Source: an uncultured Mollicutes bacterium (GTDB lineage: Bacteria > Bacillota_I > Bacilli_A > Acholeplasmatales > Anaeroplasmataceae). Taken from it: 5,282 nt of DNA. The first letter of the stretch is position 1. The number at the start of each line of letters is the position of its first letter. A model generated the notes under the pieces. It was not told where the DNA came from. It searched no databases and saw only the letters and a list, made by a program, of their open reading frames with translations. A program made the position numbers and the translations under genes. Where the stretch lies: the NCBI GenBank assembly GCA_947174685.1, contig CAMWJY010000075.1, positions 1-5,282 of the forward strand. Direction: 5' to 3'. This document shows positions 1-5,282 of this stretch, one piece after another.

Positions 1-35
1 CATATGAGGTTTTAAATGGAGGAATTTTTGAATGA
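1..35 (+). CDS. Possible 3' end of an upstream gene (partial)
   Basis: Reading from base 3 gives YEVLNGGIFE followed by TGA at 33-35. That stop overlaps the ATG at 32-34 in the ATGA arrangement common between co-translated genes in operons. In this reading the GGAGG at 18-22 would serve the downstream gene from inside the upstream coding sequence. The alternative frame from base 1 ends earlier, at TAA 13-15 (HMRF). Only about ten codons are visible, so neither the family nor the frame can be established. The ATGA overlap is the only argument for preferring the frame from base 3. Confidence 0.3.
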   Translation, partial: YEVLNGGIFE

Positions 36-1471
36 AAAAGAAGATACTTTTCTTAATTATTTTGTTTTTTTGTATTTGTGTACAGGTTTATGCAAGTAGC
101 TGGTGCTTTGTTTGGGATGAGACTACTACGACTATAGAGATCCCTTTGGGTGGAAATTTGCAAAATTATGTGAATATACCAAAAGCAAAATTATATCGAG
201 ATGGTGAGGCTTTAGATGACGCTCAAATTAGCTATATTACTACAGGAGATTGGCTATATTTACTTACAGATGTAGATACCCGCAAGGTTGGATCCTACCA
301 GGTATGGTATAAGGCTGTTGAAAATAAATATAAGCCAGGACAATGTCAGGGCTATAAAACACTCATCACCTTCAATGTTGTGGATTTAGAAAAGCCTGTT
401 TTTATTTCTTATCCGAAAACCATAACGTATCTTATTGGTTCTGCAAAACCAAAATATGAAGAACAGATCACCGCAACAGACAATAGTGGAAACTGTAAGG
501 TGACGGTTGATGACTCTTTAGTAGATTATGAAAGACCAGGAAATTATCAAGTAATCATTCGCGCTTCTGATGGAAGAAATATTACGGAACAAGAAATAGA
601 GCTTATTGTAGAGGATCCTATAGGTCCCGTAATCACCTTTTTAGGAGAAAACAATAAAATCATTTTAACTAAAGGAGAAGAAGTAAAGCTACAAAATTAT
701 TTTAAAGCAATCGATAAAATTGATGGAGATGTTACAGCGAGTATATCCTATCCATATTTTTCTACGGATGTTGCTGAAAGCTTTGATTTAGAGGTTAGCT
801 TCTGTGATAAGAACAAGAATACCTCAAGTATAGTCGTGAGTATTGATATTGTTGATCGAGATGAAGTAAGGATTGAGCTTTATAAAAATACTTTAGTTTT
901 AGAGTATACTCAAAACCTTGAGGAGGCTCTTTTAGAGAATTTAAAAAGTGCATATTTAGGTAAAATTGATATTTCTGGTGAGATCATCATTGATAGTAAG
1001 ACTCTTAAAAATGAAGTTGGAAGCTATATAGTCATTTATGAATATCCTTCTTTGGATAAACCAGCTAAGGTAGAGTGTGAGGTTAAGCTTCTTTCGAATT
1101 CCTCTCCTATAATATTAGTAGAAAATATAAGGATTGGCTTAAATAAGAAGGCAAATATTTTGGATTATATTCAAGTGCTTGATCCTTCTGATCCTAATAT
1201 TCATTCCAAAGTGGAATATGATGATAGCTTAGTTGACTATTCTAAAGAAGGAACCTATCCAGTTCGTATTATAGCTACCAATTCCTCAAATCTTTCTGCC
1301 TCAGAAACTTTATATATTACCGTTTATGATACAACTAACTCAATTGAGTCTGCTAGTAATATTTTTTTGATTCCTATTCTTATAGGAGTTTGTATAGTTG
1401 GTGCTGGAATTGTAGTGTTTCTTTATTTTAAGAAAAAGAGAAATTGCAATAAAGAGCAAAATCAACTATAA
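32..1471 (+). CDS. Membrane-anchored surface protein with tandem bacterial Ig-like domains
   Basis: This encodes a 479-residue exported protein of unknown ligand. Residues 1-21 form a signal peptide: MKKK, a hydrophobic core, then V-Y-A before S22 as a type I signal peptidase site. Residues 22-120 are a beta-rich N-terminal region with two cysteines (C25, C105) that could pair. Four Ig-like units follow, at about 122-195, 199-275, 278-356 and 359-433. Units 1 and 4 share DDSLVDY (160-166 and 397-403) followed by a G-N/T-Y strand, and unit 2 has the PVITF...DGDVT pattern of DUF5011/HYR-like domains. Unit 3 is the most divergent. Residues 444-466 are a membrane helix followed by a basic tail (KKKR), so the domains should face outside. 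There is no LPXTG sorting motif. The start is set by GGAGG at 18-22, nine bases upstream. An adhesive or structural surface role is inferred from the domains alone. Confidence 0.85.
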   Translation: MKKKILFLIILFFCICVQVYASSWCFVWDETTTTIEIPLGGNLQNYVNIPKAKLYRDGEALDDAQISYITTGDWLYLLTDVDTRKVGSYQVWYKAVENKYKPGQCQGYKTLITFNVVDLEKPVFISYPKTITYLIGSAKPKYEEQITATDNSGNCKVTVDDSLVDYERPGNYQVIIRASDGRNITEQEIELIVEDPIGPVITFLGENNKIILTKGEEVKLQNYFKAIDKIDGDVTASISYPYFSTDVAESFDLEVSFCDKNKNTSSIVVSIDIVDRDEVRIELYKNTLVLEYTQNLEEALLENLKSAYLGKIDISGEIIIDSKTLKNEVGSYIVIYEYPSLDKPAKVECEVKLLSNSSPIILVENIRIGLNKKANILDYIQVLDPSDPNIHSKVEYDDSLVDYSKEGTYPVRIIATNSSNLSASETLYITVYDTTNSIESASNIFLIPILIGVCIVGAGIVVFLYFKKKRNCNKEQNQL

Positions 1472-1500
1472 TATAAGGTAGATAAAAAGGTGGTGAAGGT

Positions 1501-2193
1501 ATGAAGGGCTTTTTATATGGTCAAACGGAATATAACCTATTAAGTAATTCCATTCATTTAAAAGATTATATTGATACAGCTAAGAAGCATTCCTTCACCT
1601 TTCTTTCTATGACAGATAAGAATATGTATGGTAGCTATAAGTTTTATCAAGAATGTGTTTCAAATCAAATCAAGCCAATTATTGGAATAGAAATTACTTA
1701 TGTAGATGATGATAGCTTTAAATCTAAGCTACTTGCCTATGCCTTGAACGAAGAGGGATATAAGAACCTTTTAAAGATTAGTACTTTTTTAGCAACGCAT
1801 GAAGAACCCTATGGATTAGAGTTTTTAGAGCCTTTTAGGAAAAATATAGCCTTTGTTGCGGTTTATAATGAATCTATCATAGAAAGATTGCATTATTCTA
1901 AAGCAGAACAGGACCTAAATCTTAAGCTAAAACAATTGCAGACGTATTTTAATTTTTATGTGGGGTATTCTTTTACAAACCGATTAGATCGTTTAAATGC
2001 AAATCAGGAGATTTGTTCCATAGCACATAAGCTTGGTGTTAAGACGGTTCCTCTTCATAATTGCAGATATTTAAATAACGAAGATAAAATCATTTATGAG
2101 GCGTTATGCCAAATTGCTGGAAATCCAGTATTCTTTTACAAACCGATTAGATCGTTTAAATGCAAATCAGGAGATTTGTTCCATAGCACATAA
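1501..2193 (+). CDS. dnaE: dnaE N-terminal fragment (PHP domain), truncated by frameshift
   Basis: This 230-codon reading holds the true first 210 residues of DnaE, essentially the PHP domain, then 20 out-of-frame residues (starting FFYKPIRS) before TAA at 2191-2193. The PHP domain is recognisable from the TEYNLL start (9-14), the TDKNMYG region (38-44) and KPIIGIE (58-64). The usual metal ligands are eroded: the H-x-H pair is Y6-G-Q8 and the TDH histidine is K40, while E64 is kept. PHP nuclease activity is therefore unlikely, as in other Bacillota DnaE proteins with decayed PHP sites. Lacking the palm, fingers and thumb, this piece could not polymerise DNA. It follows the surface-protein gene by 29 bases with no terminator between, so it may share that gene's transcript. 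Confidence 0.8.
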   Translation: MKGFLYGQTEYNLLSNSIHLKDYIDTAKKHSFTFLSMTDKNMYGSYKFYQECVSNQIKPIIGIEITYVDDDSFKSKLLAYALNEEGYKNLLKISTFLATHEEPYGLEFLEPFRKNIAFVAVYNESIIERLHYSKAEQDLNLKLKQLQTYFNFYVGYSFTNRLDRLNANQEICSIAHKLGVKTVPLHNCRYLNNEDKIIYEALCQIAGNPVFFYKPIRSFKCKSGDLFHST

Positions 2194-2293
2194 GCTTGGT
2201 GTTAAGACGGTTCCTCTTCATAATTGCAGATATTTAAATAACGAAGATAAAATCATTTATGAGGCGTTATGCCAAATTGCTGGAAATCCAGTA
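1965..2293 (+). repeat. Perfect 163-bp tandem duplication inside dnaE
   Basis: Bases 1965-2130 and 2128-2293 are identical over all 166 positions when compared base by base. The offset is 163, so the unit is 163 bp and the extra 3 bases are a GTA shared at the junction. Identity stops sharply outside: base 1964 is G against A at 2127, and base 2131 is T against G at 2294. The unit spans the end of the PHP domain, from YSFTNRLDRL to IAGNPV. 163 is 54 codons plus one base, so the copy changes frame and creates the stop at 2191-2193. No transposase, inverted repeat or composition change accompanies it. Confidence 0.97.
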
Positions 2294-4603
2294 GAGGTAA
2301 AAGAGTATGAGGATTACAGCTTTGATGTGGCCCCTTTACCTTCAGAAGAATTAGAAGCTTTTGTGAATCAGATTCATTTAAGCTTATATCCTAAAAAATT
2401 CTATTTACCTGCCTATCCAAATACAAAAGGAGCTTCTGCAAAGGAATATTTAAAATCTCTTTGTTCAAAGGGCTTATTCCGTAGGCTAAAGGGAAAGGCA
2501 GTTCCTAAGGCTTATCAAGAACGTTTAGATTATGAGCTTTCTGTCATTGATAAAATGGGGTATAGCGATTACTTCTTAATTGTTTGGGATTTTATTTTAT
2601 ATGCAAAGAAGAAGGGAATTTTAGTGGGTCCAGGACGTGGCTCAGGAGCTGGCTCCTTAGTAGCCTATTGTTTGGGTATTACAGACATTGATCCATTAGA
2701 ATACGATTTATTATTTGAGAGATTTTTGAATCCTGAGCGTATTAGTATGCCTGATATAGATACGGATTTTCCTGATACCTCTAGAGATGATGTCATAAAG
2801 TATGTCAATGAGCTTTATGGAGATAAGCACGTTTGTAATATCTCTGCCTTTAATACATTCCAAATTAAATCTTCTATCCGTGATTTAGGAAGAATCCGAA
2901 AAATAGATAATTCTCGTTTAAATGAGATTATACGCATGGTTGAGGCAAATCCTAATTATGATGCACTTTTAAAACAATTTGAAAGTCGTCATGACATTTA
3001 CGAATTTTTATACATTATTCGAGGTCTAGATGGACTTCCAAGGCATATCTCAACTCATGCAGCAGGAGTAATTATCTCCTCTACACCTTTAGATGATGTT
3101 ATTCCTCTTCAAGAAGGGATAAATGGTTTATATCAATCTCAATTAGAAGCGACTGATCTTGAAAAGATTGGCTTATTAAAGATGGACTTTTTAGGAATTC
3201 GAAATCTCACAATTATTGATGAGGTTATGAAAAATATTCCAGGGTTCACTATGAATGACTTAAGAAATATTCCATTAAATGATAAAAAGACCTACCAGCT
3301 ATTGCAGGCAGCAGATACCTTAGGTGTATTCCAGCTTGAATCAGATGGAATTAGAAGAGTTTTAAATAAATTAAAGCCAGAGCGTTTTGATGACTTAGTT
3401 GCTGTACTAGCACTTTATCGTCCAGGTCCTATGGAAAACATAGATGAGTTCATAGAAAGAAGACATGGGAAAAAGTTTACATATGAACATCCTGTTTTAG
3501 AGCCAATATTAAGAAGCACATATGGTATCATTGTTTATCAAGAACAAATTATGCAAATTGCTCAAAGCTTTGCAGGATTTACCTTAGGACAAGCAGATCT
3601 TTTAAGACGTGCTATTTCTAAAAAAAAGGATTCGGAGTTAAAGAATCAAGAGACTACCTTTATTGAAGGAGCAATGAAAAAGGGTCATAGTGAGGCAGTA
3701 GCCAAGCATATTTATGATTATTTCCTAAAATTCAACAATTATGGTTTTAATAAATCACATGCGGTGGCTTATGGTTTAGTTTCTTATCAAATGGCATATT
3801 TTAAGGCAAATTATTTTAATATCTTTATTTCTAAAATTCTGAACAATGTCATAGGTGCTACGAAGATGATGGTGAGCTATATCAATTATGCAAAGGCACA
3901 TAAGGTAATGACATTTAAACCAAATGTAAATATTTCTACAAATCAATTTGTAGTAAATCAAAATGGAATGTTTATGCCTCTTCAAACCATTCATTCAATT
4001 GGTGAGATGACCACTTTAGAAATAGTGAATGAAAGAAATCAAAATGGTTTGTTTAAAAGCTTTCAGGATTTTAAAGAACGTACAAAGTTGAGTGAATCTG
4101 CATTAGAAGCATTCATTTATGCTGGTGCATTAGACGCCTTTGGTATGACGAAAAAGCAAATGATAGAAGCTAAAAGCTCCATTAATGAAATCATTTCAAG
4201 ACATTTAGAGGATAAAATAGAAGATACCTCTGAGTATGATTTTAATGTTTTACAACAAAAGGAGTTTATGTATTTAGGTTTCAATTTGACATATGATATT
4301 TTCTTGGATATAGCTAATTTACAAAAGAAGTACCAAGCTAGCTATTTAAGTAGAAAAACGGGTAGATGTGTTGGTTGCTTTGATACTACGAAAAAGATTT
4401 TAACTAAGAAGCAGGAGCCTATGCTTGTGGGAGAATTTAACGATAATAGAGAAATTCTTAGTTATGTTATTTTCCCTCAAGATTTTATGAGGCTGTCATT
4501 TGAAATTGAAACCAATCGCTTATATTTTATTGAATATAGTATAAGATTAGATGATAAGAAAAAACAAAATCAACTTGTGATTAAAAATGTGATAGAGTGT
4601 TAA
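2096..4603 (+). CDS. dnaE: dnaE C-terminal fragment (polymerase core, HhH and OB fold), frame-shifted from its N terminus
   Basis: This 835-codon open frame carries everything after the PHP domain. Its first 11 codons (MRRYAKLLEIQ) are an out-of-frame reading of the end of repeat copy 1. True DnaE sequence resumes at Y12, at the start of copy 2, so residues 12-66 repeat the N-terminal piece. Catalytic aspartates are present at 220, 222 and 364 of this fragment. The ATG at 2096 has no Shine-Dalgarno sequence at a usable distance (the bases before it read ATAAAATCATTT), and no better internal start was seen, so independent translation is doubtful. The frame needed is +1 relative to the upstream piece, and no convincing +1 slippery site was seen in 2131-2193. 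The core is uninterrupted from 2128 to the stop, so the duplication is the only lesion found. Confidence 0.75.
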   Translation: MRRYAKLLEIQYSFTNRLDRLNANQEICSIAHKLGVKTVPLHNCRYLNNEDKIIYEALCQIAGNPVEVKEYEDYSFDVAPLPSEELEAFVNQIHLSLYPKKFYLPAYPNTKGASAKEYLKSLCSKGLFRRLKGKAVPKAYQERLDYELSVIDKMGYSDYFLIVWDFILYAKKKGILVGPGRGSGAGSLVAYCLGITDIDPLEYDLLFERFLNPERISMPDIDTDFPDTSRDDVIKYVNELYGDKHVCNISAFNTFQIKSSIRDLGRIRKIDNSRLNEIIRMVEANPNYDALLKQFESRHDIYEFLYIIRGLDGLPRHISTHAAGVIISSTPLDDVIPLQEGINGLYQSQLEATDLEKIGLLKMDFLGIRNLTIIDEVMKNIPGFTMNDLRNIPLNDKKTYQLLQAADTLGVFQLESDGIRRVLNKLKPERFDDLVAVLALYRPGPMENIDEFIERRHGKKFTYEHPVLEPILRSTYGIIVYQEQIMQIAQSFAGFTLGQADLLRRAISKKKDSELKNQETTFIEGAMKKGHSEAVAKHIYDYFLKFNNYGFNKSHAVAYGLVSYQMAYFKANYFNIFISKILNNVIGATKMMVSYINYAKAHKVMTFKPNVNISTNQFVVNQNGMFMPLQTIHSIGEMTTLEIVNERNQNGLFKSFQDFKERTKLSESALEAFIYAGALDAFGMTKKQMIEAKSSINEIISRHLEDKIEDTSEYDFNVLQQKEFMYLGFNLTYDIFLDIANLQKKYQASYLSRKTGRCVGCFDTTKKILTKKQEPMLVGEFNDNREILSYVIFPQDFMRLSFEIETNRLYFIEYSIRLDDKKKQNQLVIKNVIEC

Positions 4604-4620
4604 GCTCTATCATATTTTTT
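4588..4620 (+). terminator. Rho-independent terminator overlapping the dnaE stop codon
   Basis: TGATAGAG at 4590-4597 pairs perfectly with CTCTATCA at 4605-4612. A T-G pair (4598/4604) closes a 5-base loop GTTAA that contains most of the dnaE stop codon (TAA, 4601-4603). The stem can extend outward through a G-T pair (4589/4613) and a T-A pair (4588/4614), then through A-T pairs between the A run (4583-4587) and the T run (4615-4620). The six-base T run gives the usual release signal. The stem is only moderately GC-rich, so some read-through into the next gene is possible. Confidence 0.8.
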
Positions 4621-4634
4621 ATTAGGTGAAGAAA

Positions 4635-5282
4635 ATGGAGACTAGTTATGTTTTTAGAAAAGAGTTAGAAAAAGAAGAATTGCTAGAGAAATATCAAACA
4701 AGAATACAAAATGATTCTAGATTTGATTCGGAAATTGTTTTAGATCAAATTACAATTACAGAAGGCTTTTTGGTTTATCCTTTTATTGAGGGAACCATTA
4801 AAAATTTAGAATATTTAGTTCTTAGAGATGGGAAGCAAAAAAGTGGTGTGATTGATGCAGCTTGCAGCTTAGTTTCTAAAGAGTTTTTATTACATGAGCT
4901 TTCTATTAAGGATTTTGAAGAGGAAGAGCATACTTTAGATGAGTATAATATTTTTAATTTAAAGGATGTGGAAGCCTATGAAAAGGAGTTTATCAAACGT
5001 ATTTTAGAGAAAACTGAGCATAGTATATGTCAAAGACATAATTTAATTTTAACAGAAAGAAAAAATGCGATTGACATATCGCCTATCAAAAGCTTTGAAG
5101 AATTTTCTAAGAGATATTATTTAGAAGAGGTATATTGTTTTGATTATTTTTCTAAGAAGCACAAAAAGCCTTTTAAAAGTATGTATTCTCCACTAACTGA
5201 TTCTTTTTATTACGTGGATTTTAAGCTATCAGAAGATTTTGTAAATTTTTATAGGGAATATAAGAGACCTGTTGTGTATATT
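4635..5282 (+). CDS. Unrecognised cytosolic protein, 5' portion (runs off the window)
   Basis: This frame stays open for 216 codons from ATG 4635 to the window edge, with no stop in view. AGGTGA at 4624-4629 sits five bases upstream and fixes the start. I do not recognise the family. The visible protein is rich in Lys, Glu, Phe and Tyr, with a probable amphipathic helix near 7-25, a beta-like stretch about 34-64 (ITEGFLVYPFIEGTIKNLEY), an acidic patch EEEEH at 95-99 and a basic patch KKHKKPFK at 174-181. There is no signal peptide or membrane helix, so it is probably cytoplasmic. It lies 31 bases after the dnaE stop, beyond the terminator, so it depends on read-through or on a promoter inside the 3' end of dnaE. 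Codon use looks like that of its neighbours. Confidence 0.75.
   Translation, partial: METSYVFRKELEKEELLEKYQTRIQNDSRFDSEIVLDQITITEGFLVYPFIEGTIKNLEYLVLRDGKQKSGVIDAACSLVSKEFLLHELSIKDFEEEEHTLDEYNIFNLKDVEAYEKEFIKRILEKTEHSICQRHNLILTERKNAIDISPIKSFEEFSKRYYLEEVYCFDYFSKKHKKPFKSMYSPLTDSFYYVDFKLSEDFVNFYREYKRPVVYI

Larger units (their letters stand above)
1501..4603 (+). pseudogene. dnaE: dnaE, DNA polymerase III alpha subunit (DnaE type), frame-disrupted by a 163-bp tandem duplication
   Basis: DnaE extends DNA from primers at the replication fork; in Bacillota it works beside PolC. With one repeat copy removed the gene reads through as 979 residues, close to reduced DnaE proteins of low-GC lineages and shorter than the E. 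coli protein (1160). In that numbering the parts are: PHP domain about 1-205; GPGRGSG 322-328; PDIDTDF 363-369 with catalytic Asp364 and Asp366; MDFLG with the third catalytic Asp508; ALYRPGPM 583-590; the GFTLGQADLLRRAISKKK segment 638-655; YGFNKSHA-containing motif 690-704; helix-hairpin-helix 791-827; and a C-terminal OB fold 900-979. There is no proofreading exonuclease insert, so this is not PolC. The start has AAAGGTGG at 1486-1493. As sequenced, the frame is lost after codon 210 and stops at 2193. The family assignment is secure; whether the disruption is real is not. Confidence 0.9.

Noticed and set aside
1456..1467. Shared CAAAATCAACT near the ends of the surface-protein gene and dnaE (second copy about 4565-4575)
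   Set aside because: Eleven bases in AT-rich sequence, both encoding QNQL by chance. There is no further flanking similarity.
2128..2193. Programmed ribosomal frameshift joining the two dnaE pieces
   Set aside because: A +1 shift would be needed. No convincing +1 slippery site or stimulatory structure was seen, and the product would contain a 54-residue repeat in the PHP domain. The duplication explains the frame change fully.
1965..2293. Insertion sequence, CRISPR or target-site-duplication explanation for the repeat
   Set aside because: Only two adjacent copies exist, with no spacer, no terminal inverted repeats and no transposase. The repeated DNA is ordinary dnaE coding sequence.
3776..3994. 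A 72-codon open frame on the - strand
   Set aside because: It lies wholly inside the conserved YGFNKSHA-to-HhH part of dnaE, resembles no known protein and is a by-product of AT-rich coding sequence on the other strand.
4286..4314. TTGACA, 17 bases, then TATAGC inside the 3' part of dnaE, as a possible promoter for the gene at 4635
   Set aside because: The -35 match and spacing are good but the -10 matches only four of six. It lies about 320 bases upstream within conserved coding sequence, and such matches are frequent in AT-rich DNA. It was kept out of the feature list for lack of support.

Overview
This 5.3-kb window is AT-rich bacterial DNA with every supported gene on the + strand. Strong GGAGG-like ribosome binding sites, TGG-only tryptophan codons (standard stop usage, not the Mycoplasma code), a Gram-positive-style signal peptide and a short DnaE-type polymerase point to a low-GC member of the Bacillota (Firmicutes). 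An Erysipelotrichia-like or related lineage is possible, but this is an inference from style and not a sequence match.

Layout, left to right. Bases 1-35 probably hold the last codons of an upstream gene that overlaps the next start by 4 bases (ATGA). Bases 32-1471 encode a 479-residue surface protein: signal peptide, an N-terminal beta-rich region, about four Ig-like domains (two clearly resembling the bacterial DUF5011/HYR type), one C-terminal membrane helix and a short basic tail. After 29 bases comes dnaE (1501-4603), the alpha-subunit-type replicative DNA polymerase, with all catalytic motifs recognisable. Its stop codon lies in the loop of a rho-independent terminator (4588-4620). At 4635 a third gene of unrecognised function starts and runs off the right edge (216 residues seen).

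The main finding is in dnaE. A 163-bp segment is present twice in perfect tandem (1965-2127 and 2128-2290, with 3 further shared bases, GTA, at the ends). Because 163 is not a multiple of three, the second copy is in a different frame. The gene is therefore split into an N-terminal piece that stops at 2193 and a C-terminal piece read in another frame. Removing one copy restores a continuous 979-codon dnaE with no other defect. The perfect identity means the duplication is very recent, present in only part of the population, or an assembly error. Since DnaE is normally essential, an error or a mixed population is more likely than a stable null allele.

No CRISPR array, insertion sequence, tRNA, rRNA or recognisable defence system is present. 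The surface protein and dnaE may be co-transcribed, but nothing in the sequence shows a functional link between them.
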